Below, piece after piece: positions 15,157-23,288 of a stretch of DNA of 35,749 nt; position 1 is the stretch's first letter; each line of letters starts with the position of its first letter. Source of the stretch: Thermomicrobiaceae bacterium. Lineage in GTDB: Bacteria; Chloroflexota; Chloroflexia; Thermomicrobiales; Thermomicrobiaceae. The stretch spans positions 1 through 35,749 of the forward strand of contig JADBJL010000057.1 in NCBI GenBank assembly GCA_014874455.1, read 5' to 3'. A program made the position numbers and the translations under genes. The notes beneath the pieces are model-generated. The model was not told where the DNA came from and made no database searches. It was given only the letters and a program-made list of their open reading frames with translations.

Positions 15157-15939
15157 ATGGTTCGAGTCACGGTTCTCGGCGGCGCCGCTGCCTGCCCCAA
15201 CCCCGGTCAGGGCTGCTCGGCATACCTGCTCGACACAGCCGGACAGCGCATACTCCTCGATTGTGGGGCCGATACGCTTGCGACTCTGCAACAGTACGCC
15301 AGGCTCGATGCACTGGACGGCGTGCTCATCTCCCACCTGCATGCCGATCATGTGCTCGATCTGGTTCCCCTGCGTTACGGCCTCAAGTACATGCCTGGCC
15401 TGGTGCGCCGCCCATTGCCCCTCTGGATGCCACCTGGCGGACGCGTCTTCCTCGCTGGCCTCGCCTCGGCGCTCGCGAGAGGGGAGGAAGGGGCGGAGGG
15501 GTTCTTCGATGAGGTCTTCGTGATCGCCGAGTACGCTCCCGACGACCAGCTCCAACTCGGGGAGTTCCGGATCCGCTTCCAGCCGACCCACCACTATATC
15601 CCGTGCTGGGCGTTCCGCATCGAGGTAGAAGGCAGGGTGATCGTCTATCTCGCGGATACGGGGCCCGATCCCAATCTCGTCCCCTTCTCGGAGAGGGCAG
15701 ACCTGCTGATCTGCGAAGCGACGTTTCGCGAAGCACCAGTCGAGCACCGACCCGGCACCCGGGGCCATCTGACCGCACGCGAGGCCGGCGAACTGGCGGC
15801 TGCAGCCGGCGTGCGGCGGCTGGTGCTGACGCACTATTGGGCCAGCTTGCGCGTGGACGAGCTGCGCCACCAGGCAGAAGACGCATTCGGTCAACCTGTC
15901 GAGGTCGCCACCCCAGGTCTGACGCTCGTGATCGAGTGA
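15157..15939 (+). CDS. Metallo-beta-lactamase-fold hydrolase, RNase Z-like
   Basis: The 260-residue hydrolase has the dinuclear zinc motif HLHADH (His60, His62, Asp64, His65) and further ligands in PTHHY, ADTGPD and LTHYW, which is the layout of the RNase Z / arylsulfatase-type branch. The opening VTVLGGAAACPNPGQGCSAYLL matches that branch. The start is ATG 15157, with GGAAGTGGAG just before it; an open frame continues back to 15016 but overlaps the end of nth and has no family similarity. It lacks an obvious long exosite arm, so a tRNA 3'-processing role is uncertain; phosphodiesterase or other hydrolase activity is equally possible. It may be co-transcribed with nth (76-base gap). Confidence 0.85.
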   Translation: MVRVTVLGGAAACPNPGQGCSAYLLDTAGQRILLDCGADTLATLQQYARLDALDGVLISHLHADHVLDLVPLRYGLKYMPGLVRRPLPLWMPPGGRVFLAGLASALARGEEGAEGFFDEVFVIAEYAPDDQLQLGEFRIRFQPTHHYIPCWAFRIEVEGRVIVYLADTGPDPNLVPFSERADLLICEATFREAPVEHRPGTRGHLTAREAGELAAAAGVRRLVLTHYWASLRVDELRHQAEDAFGQPVEVATPGLTLVIE

Positions 15940-16031
15940 GCGCTCGGTGTTGAGCCGAGCATCCCATCGATCGTGACGAGGACGGATGCCGTGTTCGCTG
16001 CACGGGCGCTAGTAGCGGCAGGAGGCACAGG

Positions 16032-17000
16032 GTGACCAGGATCGTCGATCCCCCATTCTCGCTCGACGGCTTCCTCGTCGGCCACTGGACTCATCCGAGT
16101 GGTGAAACCGGATGCAGTGTCGTCATCGCTGAGCGGCCGGCACTCGCGGTCGCTGACGTGCGTGGCGGCGCCCCGGGCACGCGTGAAACCTGGCTACTGC
16201 AACCGGGCATGCTGGTGCAACGAGTCGACGCGGTGCTGCTGACAGGCGGTAGCGCGTTCGGTCTGGCAGCCGCCGATGGCGTGACCCGCTGGCTGAGCGA
16301 GCAGGGCCGGGGGTTCCCGACCGATATCGTACCCGTACCGATTGTCGCCGCTGCAGTGCTCTTCGATCTGAGTCGACCGGACTCTCCGCGACCGGATGCC
16401 GAGGGCGGCTACCGCGCAGCGGCGGCAGCAGTGGCCAACGGCTGGGCCGCCGGCCGTATCGGTGCCGGAGCCGGCGCTCGCGTGGGCAAGTTCGCCGGCC
16501 GCGAGCGCTCGACACCAGCGGGCCTCGGTGCCGCAAAAGTCGAGACCGCCTTCGGTTCCGTCGCCGCGCTGGTAGCGGTCAACGCGGCCGGAGACCTCGT
16601 CGATCCGGAGCATGGCCGGATCATCGCAGGCGCCAGGCACGAAGACGGAACGGGGTGGGTCGACAGCCGGATGCTGCTTCTCTCGCTCGCTTCGTCGCCG
16701 CCGCTCACGGGGACGAACACGACGATCGCTGTCGTCGCCACCGATATCCCGCTCGATCGTAACGCGCTGACGCGCATGGCTATCGCAGCCCATGACGGGC
16801 TGGCGCGGGCGATTCGCCCCGCTCACACCCTGTACGACGGCGACACGGTCTTCGTCCTCACCTCACGTGAGGATCGGGCGAGCCGCGAGCACGTCCTGGT
16901 CGCCTCGGTCGCTGCGGAGCTAGCGATGGAGCAGGCGATCGTCCGCAGTGTTCGGCCCGCTGCGTCGTTACCGGAACGCCGACCGAAGGTGATACACTGA
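16032..17000 (+). CDS. P1/DmpA-family self-processing N-terminal nucleophile hydrolase
   Basis: The 322-residue protein belongs to the P1 peptidase family (L-aminopeptidase DmpA, beta-peptidyl aminopeptidases, nylon-oligomer hydrolase NylC). It has the family blocks VDAVLLTGGSAFGLAAADGV (65-84) and GAGAGARVGKF (144-154), and the probable autocleavage site in PLTGTNTTIAVVATD (225-238), where cleavage between Asn229 and Thr230 would expose Thr230 as nucleophile, as described for NylC. DmpA itself uses Ser. No signal peptide is present. The start is GTG at 16032-16034 with AGGAGGCAC upstream. The natural substrate is unknown. It lies in a plus-strand run with the metallo-hydrolase and the isomerase. 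Confidence 0.87.
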   Translation: MTRIVDPPFSLDGFLVGHWTHPSGETGCSVVIAERPALAVADVRGGAPGTRETWLLQPGMLVQRVDAVLLTGGSAFGLAAADGVTRWLSEQGRGFPTDIVPVPIVAAAVLFDLSRPDSPRPDAEGGYRAAAAAVANGWAAGRIGAGAGARVGKFAGRERSTPAGLGAAKVETAFGSVAALVAVNAAGDLVDPEHGRIIAGARHEDGTGWVDSRMLLLSLASSPPLTGTNTTIAVVATDIPLDRNALTRMAIAAHDGLARAIRPAHTLYDGDTVFVLTSREDRASREHVLVASVAAELAMEQAIVRSVRPAASLPERRPKVIH

Positions 17001-17059
17001 GCTTCAGGAGAGTCCTCGGTAGCCGTCGTTGTGCCGCCTGGTGGCCCAGCCTGCATGGA

Positions 17060-17941
17060 GTGGTCGCGTCGATGCAGGTTCTCGTCTCGACCGGATCGCT
17101 CGCCTGGTTCCCGCTCTCCACACGGTTCGCGATGGCGCGCGCCGCAGGAGCTGATGGGGTCGAGCTACTGTTGACCCCACGTCTTGCGCGGCGAGGTTCC
17201 GGCGTCATCTGCGAGCTCGAGCGTCAGCACGGAGTTCCCGTCCGAACGGTGCACGCGATCCTGCGCATCCAGTTTCGCACTGCAGAGCAGCTCGCTGAGG
17301 ATATCGTGGAATCGGCACGCCTGGCAGCTCGGTTGCAACACTGCGCTGCCCTCGTCATCCACCCGCCTGCAGCGATCCACGCGCAGGCACGAGAGGCGCA
17401 GCACTGGTTCGAGGCTGTCGCTCGCGCCCTCGACATCGCCTCGGAGAGCGGATTTCACCTCGCGCTGGAGAATCTCTCGCGTCAAGGGCAGCGCCCGAGC
17501 GTGTTCGACCAGCTCGAATACCTGCTCCGCCTGGCCGAGGAGTGGGATCTGCGCTTCACGTTCGATACTGCGCATGCGGCCAGCTTCGGATGGGATCTGC
17601 TGGCAACGGCCAGCGCGCTCCTGCCTCGGCTGGCGAATGTCCATTTGAGCGACGCGGGCAGCCGAGATTACGCCCTCAGCCTGGCGAATTCGTTACTTCG
17701 CGATCACCAACTCCCCGGCCATGGCACCTTACCGCTCGTACCGCTGTTGCATCTCTTCGAGCGACGGCGCTATTCCGGGTACTTGACGCTGGAGCTGAGC
17801 CCACTCGCGTTCGGATTCCCACGTCCTTCGCACGTGATCGAGCAGCTTCGGGCAGCCATCGCCTTCTGTCGCAACCTCCGGCAGTCGGCTGCCGGAGAGC
17901 GGCCCCCCGGTCAGCCGCAGCGTCGGCACGAAGTAGGCTGA
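17060..17941 (+). CDS. Sugar isomerase/epimerase or AP endonuclease 2-like TIM barrel
   Basis: The 293-residue TIM-barrel protein belongs to the xylose isomerase-like/AP endonuclease family 2 superfamily. Likely metal ligands are visible in the right order: His65 (VHA), His101 (IHPP), Glu137 (LALENLS), Asp169 and His172 (FTFDTAHA), His195 (NVHLSD) and Glu245 (LTLELSP), plus the typical LPGHGTLPL turn (218-226). These features fit either sugar-phosphate isomerisation or DNA repair, and the sequence alone does not choose; proximity to nth would fit repair but is weak evidence. Translation may begin at GTG 17060 or ATG 17072. The gene ends just before a large hairpin and converges on rpsI. Confidence 0.78.
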   Translation: MVASMQVLVSTGSLAWFPLSTRFAMARAAGADGVELLLTPRLARRGSGVICELERQHGVPVRTVHAILRIQFRTAEQLAEDIVESARLAARLQHCAALVIHPPAAIHAQAREAQHWFEAVARALDIASESGFHLALENLSRQGQRPSVFDQLEYLLRLAEEWDLRFTFDTAHAASFGWDLLATASALLPRLANVHLSDAGSRDYALSLANSLLRDHQLPGHGTLPLVPLLHLFERRRYSGYLTLELSPLAFGFPRPSHVIEQLRAAIAFCRNLRQSAAGERPPGQPQRRHEVG

Positions 17942-17949
17942 GCAATACA

Positions 17950-17989
17950 GGACACGCCACACGCTGGGAAGCGCTCTCCCGGCGTGTCC
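17950..17989. terminator. Two-tier hairpin terminator at the end of the ribosomal cluster
   Basis: A perfect 9-bp inverted repeat (GGACACGCC at 17950-17958, GGCGTGTCC at 17981-17989) encloses an inner 4-bp stem (GGGA at 17966-17969, TCCC at 17977-17980) abutting the right arm. It lies between the convergent isomerase gene and rpsI and can serve both. There is no T-tract, as with the hairpin near 12276. Confidence 0.65.
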
Positions 17990-18037
17990 GCTACCACGCG
18001 AGCGAGCCCGTCAGTCAGGGTAATCGCCAGCGGTGGC

Positions 18038-18469
18038 CTACCGCTTCGTGTACTGCGGTGCCTTGCGCGCCCGCTTGAGACCGGGCTTCTTGCGCTCCTT
18101 CACACGTGGGTCTCGTGTGAGCAGTCCCGCGCGCCGCAACACGGGCTTCAACTCCTCGTTGAAGCGTACGAGCGCCCGAGCGATACCATGGCGCACCGCG
18201 CCGGCTTGGCCGGAAAGCCCACCGCCGACGACGCGAGCTCGCACCTCGAATCGATCCAGCAGGTTCGTGAGTCGAAGCGGTTCGGTGATCATGACCCGAT
18301 ACAGCTCGCGGCCGCCGAAGTACTGTTCGACCGGCCGATTGTTGATGATGATGCGGCCGCTGCCAGGGTAGAGCCGCACGCGGGCGACGGAGGTCTTACG
18401 CCTCCCGACACCATGAACGTAACGCTCTTTCGTCGGCTGGACTTGCTGTACCGCTCTCGCCTCCGCCAC
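18038..18469 (-). CDS. rpsI: 30S ribosomal protein S9
   Basis: S9 binds the 16S head, and its C-terminal tail reaches the P-site tRNA. The C-terminal signature [29 protein letters not shown] is complete, ending in the usual Lys-Arg, and the body has [22 protein letters not shown]. The start is taken as GTG 18469 (143 residues), inside an ORF that runs back into rplM; GGGAGG and AAGGA lie just upstream of that GTG. The 16-base gap after rplM fits the universal rplM-rpsI pair. It is the last gene of the ribosomal cluster and is followed by a hairpin. Confidence 0.94.
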   Translation of the reverse strand: MAEARAVQQVQPTKERYVHGVGRRKTSVARVRLYPGSGRIIINNRPVEQYFGGRELYRVMITEPLRLTNLLDRFEVRARVVGGGLSGQAGAVRHGIARALVRFNEELKPVLRRAGLLTRDPRVKERKKPGLKRARKAPQYTKR

Positions 18470-18485
18470 AGTCCTTACGTCCTCC

Positions 18486-18953
18486 CTACGCGTCGATTTC
18501 GAGTACCTCGGGCCGCTGTGCGGCATGGGGATGATCCGGCCCTGCGTAGACCTTGAGCTTTCTAAACTGCTGCCGGCCGAGCGGGCCCTTGGGGAGCATC
18601 CGCCGGACAGCGAGCTCGATCGGCCGGGTGGGATGCTTGGCGATCAGGTCACGGAACGCGATAGCCTTCAGCCCTCCCGGATAGCCAGAATGCCGGTAGT
18701 AGATCTTGTCCACATCCTTCGTCCCGGTCACGCGCACCTTAGCAGCATTGATCACGACGACGAAGTCGCCGACATCGATGTGCGGCGTGTAGGTCGGCTT
18801 GTGCTTGCCTCGCAAGATCACCGCGATCTGCGAGGCCAGGCGCCCGAGCGTCTTACCCTCCGCGTCGACGAGGTACCACTTGCGCTCGATCTCTCCCGGC
18901 TTCGCGACGTAGGTTCGTTGAATCTTCGCTTTCTGTTTCGGAGTGACGGCCAT
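18486..18953 (-). CDS. rplM: 50S ribosomal protein L13
   Basis: The 155-residue L13, an early 50S assembly protein, shows [37 protein letters not shown] and the signature [28 protein letters not shown]. It carries an N-terminal extension of about 20 residues ([24 protein letters not shown]) relative to the E. coli protein, seen in several other phyla. GAGGGGAGA precedes the ATG. It lies 22 bases after truA and 16 before rpsI, in the common rplQ-truA-rplM-rpsI order. Confidence 0.96.
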   Translation of the reverse strand: MAVTPKQKAKIQRTYVAKPGEIERKWYLVDAEGKTLGRLASQIAVILRGKHKPTYTPHIDVGDFVVVINAAKVRVTGTKDVDKIYYRHSGYPGGLKAIAFRDLIAKHPTRPIELAVRRMLPKGPLGRQQFRKLKVYAGPDHPHAAQRPEVLEIDA

Positions 18954-18975
18954 CTGTCTCTCCCCTCACCCAAGT

Positions 18976-19809
18976 TTATAGCGGAGCGTGCAGTTCACGC
19001 CCGCGCTCGTCACCGAGTTCCTCACCCGGATAGGCCACCCGCCAGAGGACGAGCCCGTGCGGCGGGGCAGGGCTTGGCGCGAGACGGCGATCGCCCGCCG
19101 CGAGAAGCTCGCCGATCCAACCAGGCGACCGCTGTCCCGTTCCGACAGCCACCATGGCGCCGACGATGTTTCGCACCATGTGGGGGAGAAATGCGTCGGC
19201 CCCGATCTGGAACTCGAGGAGGCGCGTGCCTGGCTCGACGCGATCGACGGCCACCTCCAAGACCTGCCACCGGGCGTGACTGATCGTCCGAACCGTGCGC
19301 CTGCCCGTACCCGGTAGGCCAAGCCCCTTCCCCGCGAACGACCGGAAATCGTGCGTACCGAGCAACACCTGCGCCGCTGCCACCATGGCTTCGATATCCA
19401 GCGCCTGGCAGAGGTGCCACACGTACCGGCGGAGCAGGAGCGGCGGTGCCTGCCCGGCCCAGATTCGATAGCGGTACTCCCGGTATCGAGCCGAGCGTCT
19501 GGCGTGGAACCCGACCGGCGCGAGCCGAACCCGGTACACGACCACATCGTCAGGGAGAACGGCGTTGAGCGCCCGGGCCAGGTCGTCCGGCGCTCGCTGC
19601 CATGCGAGTTCACCGCTCGCCACTTGGCCCACCGCATGGACGCCGCGGTCGGTGCGCCCTGCCAGTACGAGCGCGACTGTTCGTCCGGTGAGCCCATGGA
19701 GCGCCTCTTCCAGGACGCCCTGCACGGTGCGGCGGCCGGGCTGCCGTTGCGAGCCAGCGAAGTTCGTGCCGTCGTAGCCGATCTCGAGCCGGAAGAGCCG
19801 GACATCCAT
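18976..19809 (-). CDS. truA: tRNA pseudouridine(38-40) synthase TruA
   Basis: TruA isomerises uridines 38-40 in the anticodon arm of many tRNAs (EC 5.4.99.12). The 277-residue protein has the N-terminal strand FRLEIGYDGTNFAGSQRQP, the catalytic Asp54 in AGRTDRGVHA (50-59), ARYREYRYRIW and the C-terminal core block FLPHMVRNIVGAMVAVGTG. Length is slightly above the usual 250-270 because of a charged tail. It sits between rplQ and rplM, 27 and 22 bases away, a position conserved in many Gram-positive-type alpha operons. Confidence 0.96.
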   Translation of the reverse strand: MDVRLFRLEIGYDGTNFAGSQRQPGRRTVQGVLEEALHGLTGRTVALVLAGRTDRGVHAVGQVASGELAWQRAPDDLARALNAVLPDDVVVYRVRLAPVGFHARRSARYREYRYRIWAGQAPPLLLRRYVWHLCQALDIEAMVAAAQVLLGTHDFRSFAGKGLGLPGTGRRTVRTISHARWQVLEVAVDRVEPGTRLLEFQIGADAFLPHMVRNIVGAMVAVGTGQRSPGWIGELLAAGDRRLAPSPAPPHGLVLWRVAYPGEELGDERGRELHAPL

Positions 19810-19836
19810 GCCACGGCCGCCGTCCTCACACCGTGG

Positions 19837-20190
19837 TCACGCGACGAACTCGATGACCGCCATCGGCGCGCCGTCGCCCCGGCGCGGCCCCAGCTTGTAG
19901 ATGCGGGTATAGCCGCCCGGTTGCCCCTCGAAGCGCGGCGCGATCACGTCGAACAGCTTGGCGACCGCCCGCTCGTCGGCAAGGCGCGCCAACGCCAGCC
20001 TCCGGTGGTGCTCGGTGTCATCGCGTGCCAGGGTGACCAGGCGCTCGACGATCGGTCGGATCGTCTTCGCTTTGGCTTCAGTCGTCCTGATCCGCTCGTT
20101 GAGGATCAGCGAGACCGCCAGATTTCGGAAGAGCGCCTTCCGCTGGTTCGTATTGCGATTGAACTTCCGGCCCGCCTTCCGGTGCCGCAT
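19837..20190 (-). CDS. rplQ: 50S ribosomal protein L17
   Basis: The 117-residue L17 begins with the diagnostic [28 protein letters not shown]. It continues with [22 protein letters not shown] and ends with a strand [25 protein letters not shown]. It lies at the base of the 50S near the peptide exit region. Its ATG is 3 bases after the rpoA stop, and the ribosome binding site (GAGGAGT) is inside the acidic end of rpoA, so the two are likely translationally coupled. Confidence 0.97.
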   Translation of the reverse strand: MRHRKAGRKFNRNTNQRKALFRNLAVSLILNERIRTTEAKAKTIRPIVERLVTLARDDTEHHRRLALARLADERAVAKLFDVIAPRFEGQPGGYTRIYKLGPRRGDGAPMAVIEFVA

Positions 20191-20193
20191 CGG

Positions 20194-21210
20194 TTAGGAC
20201 TCCTCTTCCTCGTCCGATACCGTCGTACTCTCCCTGCCTATCCCGCCGCTGACCTCGGCTGACTGCGGCACTCCGACGTCGGCGAACACCGGCCCTTCGG
20301 TGTAACCGGACTCGACGAGCTTTTCACGCAGTTCCTGAAGCGCGCGCGGGCCGAAGTTCCGGATCCCCAGCAACTGCTCCGGCCGCAGGGCGAGCACCTG
20401 CGAGACGCGCTCGATGCCGCGAGCACGTAGCGCGTTCAGCACGCGCTGCGATAGCCCCAGCTCCGAGAGGAGGCGGTTATCTTCGACCCGGACAACAGCG
20501 ACCTCCTCGGCCTCATCCGCCACACCTTCGCGCTCGAACTCCGCAATGATGCGCGCGTGATCGACCAGGATGCGGGCGGCCGCGCTGAGGGCATCGGCCG
20601 GGTCAATGGTTCCGTCGGTGATGATCTCCATGATCAACCGGTCGTAATCGGTCATCTGGCCGACGCGCGTGTGCTCCACCACGTAATTGACCTTGACGAT
20701 GGGGGTGTAGAGCGCGTCGATCGGGATCTCGCCGAGCGAAAAGACGCCTTGCTGCTCGGCCGGCACGTAGCCCCGTCCCCGGCCGATGACGAGATCCATC
20801 TCCAACCGCGCATCCTCGTTGTCGAGCGTCGCGATGACGTGATCCGGATTGACGACCTCGACCTCACCGGGCCAGTCGATGTCGCCGGCACGCACTACGC
20901 CCTCACCCTGGGCGAAGAGCGTCGCCCGCACCTCCCGAAAGTCGGTGACGGCGCGCAGGCGTACGCCTTTCAGGTTGAGCACGATCTCGGTCACGTCTTC
21001 CCGGACGCCCTCGATCGTCGAGAACTCGTGCCAGACATCGGCGATACGCACACGCGTGATGGCCGCGCCTGGCAGGGAGCGCAGCAAAATCCGGCGCAGG
21101 GCGTTCCCCAGGGTCGTCCCGTAGCCGGGATCGAGCGGTTCGATGACGAAGCGCCCGTAGGTGGGCGCAGCATGGGTCTGCTTGACGCGAGGTCGGGCGA
21201 ACTCCAGCAC
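20194..21210 (-). CDS. rpoA: DNA-directed RNA polymerase subunit alpha
   Basis: The 338-residue alpha subunit has the N-terminal dimerisation domain that starts RNA polymerase assembly (FVIEPLDPGYGTTLGNALRRILLRSLPGAAITRVRI). After a flexible linker (about 232-260), the C-terminal domain follows with LGLSQRVLNALRARGIERVSQVLALRPEQLLGIRNFGPRALQELREKL, which contacts UP elements and activators. It then has an unusual Ser/Glu-rich acidic tail of about 35 residues ending DEEEES. Translation begins at GTG 21208-21210 with AGGAGGG ten bases upstream. It follows rpsD as in the classical alpha operon. Confidence 0.97.
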   Translation of the reverse strand: MLEFARPRVKQTHAAPTYGRFVIEPLDPGYGTTLGNALRRILLRSLPGAAITRVRIADVWHEFSTIEGVREDVTEIVLNLKGVRLRAVTDFREVRATLFAQGEGVVRAGDIDWPGEVEVVNPDHVIATLDNEDARLEMDLVIGRGRGYVPAEQQGVFSLGEIPIDALYTPIVKVNYVVEHTRVGQMTDYDRLIMEIITDGTIDPADALSAAARILVDHARIIAEFEREGVADEAEEVAVVRVEDNRLLSELGLSQRVLNALRARGIERVSQVLALRPEQLLGIRNFGPRALQELREKLVESGYTEGPVFADVGVPQSAEVSGGIGRESTTVSDEEEES

Positions 21211-21263
21211 GCTTCACAGCCCTCCTGAGCTCGTTCACTCGCCGATCATCGGTCGGCTGCCGG

Positions 21264-21911
21264 CTAGCGGCGGCTGTAGTACTCGACGACGAGCTGCGTA
21301 TTGATCGGCGGAATCTCGATCTGATCCGGCGTCGGCAAGCTCACGACCCGGCCGCTCATCGTCTCCAGGTCGCGCGTGAGCCAGGCGGGCACCGCCTTCG
21401 ATCGGGCGGTCTCCTGCACCACCTTGAAGTACTCGCGTTCGCGACTTTCAGGCCGCACGGCGATGATGTCACCCGGTCGAACCAGGTACGACGGGATATC
21501 CGTCTTGCGACCGTTGACCAGGAAGTGCCCGTGCGTGACGAGCTGGCGAGCCTGTCGGCGCGAATCAGCGAAGCCGAGCCGGTAAACGACGTTGTCCAGC
21601 CGCCGTTCCAGGATTTGCAGCAAGTTCTCGCCAGTCAACCCCGGACGGCGCTCCGCTTCCTCGAAGTGCCCGCGGAACTGCCGCTCCAGTATTCCGTAGA
21701 CGCGCTTGAGACGCTGCTTCTCTCGAAGCTGCAACGCATACTCTGACGGGCGCCGGGTTCGCTTCTGCCCGTGCTGACCCGGTGGATAGTTCTTGTTCGG
21801 CTGCCGCTTGACGATCGGGCACTTCGGGCCGAGACACCGCTCGCCCTTCAGGTAGAGCTTCATCCCCTCTCGTCGGCACAGCCGGCACACTGGCCCGGTA
21901 TAACGTCCCAT
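21264..21911 (-). CDS. rpsD: 30S ribosomal protein S4 (zinc-binding type)
   Basis: S4 nucleates assembly of the 16S 5' domain. The 215-residue protein is the C+ form, with a probable zinc knuckle from Cys9, Cys12, Cys26 and Cys31 near the start ([20 protein letters not shown]). The S4 RNA-binding domain is present ([34 protein letters not shown]). GGGAGG lies just before the ATG. E. coli uses S4 as a translational repressor of this operon. I see no obvious pseudoknot here, so that control is not claimed. Confidence 0.96.
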   Translation of the reverse strand: MGRYTGPVCRLCRREGMKLYLKGERCLGPKCPIVKRQPNKNYPPGQHGQKRTRRPSEYALQLREKQRLKRVYGILERQFRGHFEEAERRPGLTGENLLQILERRLDNVVYRLGFADSRRQARQLVTHGHFLVNGRKTDIPSYLVRPGDIIAVRPESREREYFKVVQETARSKAVPAWLTRDLETMSGRVVSLPTPDQIEIPPINTQLVVEYYSRR

Positions 21912-21967
21912 TCAGCCTCCCTCGCCCTGTCGGGCGACTCCGTGTCCGTGGTCGAGCTGTCGAAAGC

Positions 21968-22378
21968 CTACGTGCGACGCCGCTTCGGAGGCCGGCAGCC
22001 GTTGTGGGGCACCGGCGTCACATCGGTGATCGAGAGGACTTGCAGCCCGGCCGCCTGGAGCGAGCGAATCGCCATTTCGCGCCCCGCTCCCGGCCCCTTG
22101 ACGAACACGTCCACTTGCCGCAAGCCGTGCTCCATGCCCTTGCGCGCGGCGTTCTCCGCGGCCACCTGGGCTGCATAGGGCGTACTCTTGCGAGACCCCT
22201 TAAACCCGGACGAGCCCGCACTGGCCCAGGCGATGACGTTGCCGTTCGGGTCAGTCAACGTCACGATCGTGTTGTTGAATGTCGCCTGGACGTACGCCCG
22301 CCCGCGCGGGATATTCTTGCGTTCCCTGCGGCGCAGTCGCCCTCTCGTGCGCCCGGCACCGCGTCGCCGCTCTGCCAT
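21968..22378 (-). CDS. rpsK: 30S ribosomal protein S11
   Basis: The 136-residue S11 lies on the 30S platform near the Shine-Dalgarno helix. Its hallmark segments are [69 protein letters not shown] and the C-terminal [15 protein letters not shown]. The N-terminus is a short Arg-rich extension. GGGAGGG precedes the ATG. It lies between rpsM (65 bases upstream) and rpsD (56 bases downstream). Confidence 0.97.
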   Translation of the reverse strand: MAERRRGAGRTRGRLRRRERKNIPRGRAYVQATFNNTIVTLTDPNGNVIAWASAGSSGFKGSRKSTPYAAQVAAENAARKGMEHGLRQVDVFVKGPGAGREMAIRSLQAAGLQVLSITDVTPVPHNGCRPPKRRRT

Positions 22379-22443
22379 CTGGTCAAACCCTCCCGATCTC
22401 CGCTCTCTGCATCAGACCGAACCGGCACCCCGGCCCGCCGGCC

Positions 22444-22830
22444 TCACGAACCCGCCTGGCGGCTCCGCCGCGCCCCACCGATGCGCGGCCGCGGCCCCTT
22501 GCGTGTGCGCGCATTCGTCCGGGTGCGCTGACCGCGTACGGGCAAGCCTCGACGATGACGGATACCACGGTAGCATCCGATATCGATCAACCGCTTGATG
22601 TTCATGCTGACCTCGCGACGAAGATCACCTTCGACGACCATCTCCTTCTCGATGATGTCGCGCAGGCGCTGGACTTCGTCGTCGGTCAGATCCTTCACCC
22701 GCGTGTCCGGGTTGATCCCGGTACGAGCGAGAAGCTTCTTGGCGGTCGGCAGCCCAATGCCATAAATGTAGGTCAGCGCGATCTCGACGCGCTTATCCCT
22801 CGGCAGGTCGACCCCAGCGATCCGCGCCAT
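22444..22830 (-). CDS. rpsM: 30S ribosomal protein S13
   Basis: The 128-residue S13 bridges the 30S head and the 50S. It is identified by [64 protein letters not shown] and a basic Gly/Arg tail. The ribosome binding site TAGGAG overlaps the rpmJ stop codon, indicating coupling. The gene follows rpmJ after 12 bases, the standard infA-rpmJ-rpsM-rpsK-rpsD-rpoA order. Confidence 0.97.
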   Translation of the reverse strand: MARIAGVDLPRDKRVEIALTYIYGIGLPTAKKLLARTGINPDTRVKDLTDDEVQRLRDIIEKEMVVEGDLRREVSMNIKRLIDIGCYRGIRHRRGLPVRGQRTRTNARTRKGPRPRIGGARRSRQAGS

Positions 22831-22842
22831 GCCGTTCAGCTC

Positions 22843-22956
22843 CTAACCTTGTCGCTGCTTGTGCTTGGGATTCGAGCAGATCACCCGCACGACCCCACGT
22901 CTCCGGATAATCCGGCACTTATCGCAGCGCCGCTTGACCGATGCCGCCACCTTCAC
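22843..22956 (-). CDS. rpmJ: 50S ribosomal protein L36 (zinc-binding type)
   Basis: This 37-residue protein starts at GTG 22954-22956 and reads [14 protein letters not shown], then [22 protein letters not shown]. The zinc site is the C+ type: Cys11, Cys14, Cys27 and His32. L36 is the smallest 50S protein and packs in the 23S core near the peptidyl transferase region. GGAAGG lies about ten bases before the start. It sits 46 bases after infA and 12 before rpsM. Confidence 0.95.
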   Translation of the reverse strand: MKVAASVKRRCDKCRIIRRRGVVRVICSNPKHKQRQG

Positions 22957-23002
22957 GCTGTCTCGTCCTTCCGGAACTCGTGCGCCGCGTGCCGCAAGGG
23001 TC

Positions 23003-23224
23003 TTAGCCGCGGAGCCGGTACGTGATCCGCCCCCGCGTGAGATCGTAGGGTGACAGCTCGACCCTGACCCGATCTCCTGGGAGAATCCGGATGAAGTGCA
23101 TCCGTAGCCTCCCGGAGACGTGAGCCAGCACCTCGTGACCGTTGTCCAGCTCCACGCGAAACATCGCGTTCGGCAGCGCCTCGGTCACCGTTCCCTCGAC
23201 CTCGATGACATCCTTCTTCGGCAC
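23003..23224 (-). CDS. infA: Translation initiation factor IF-1
   Basis: The 73-residue single OB-fold factor binds the 30S A-site during initiation. Nearly the whole sequence is diagnostic: [69 protein letters not shown]. It starts at ATG 23224 and is the first gene after the internal promoter at about 23275, heading the alpha-operon part of the cluster. Its neighbours map, rpmJ and rpsM are as expected. Confidence 0.97.
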   Translation of the reverse strand: MPKKDVIEVEGTVTEALPNAMFRVELDNGHEVLAHVSGRLRMHFIRILPGDRVRVELSPYDLTRGRITYRLRG

Positions 23225-23271
23225 GCGACACCTCGATCACGCGCGATTGCTCGCACGCATCACAAACATAC

Positions 23272-23280
23272 AGTATAACA
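23272..23280 (-). promoter_or_regulatory. Extended -10 promoter for infA and the alpha operon
   Basis: In the 64-base spacer between map and infA the minus strand reads TGTTATACT, a TGn-extended -10 with TATACT, placed about 48 bases before the infA ATG. TTGACG is present upstream, but the 20-base spacing is too long to be a standard -35, so recognition may rest on the extended -10. The stretch is AT-rich compared with its surroundings. Confidence 0.6.
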
Positions 23281-23288
23281 CACGAACG

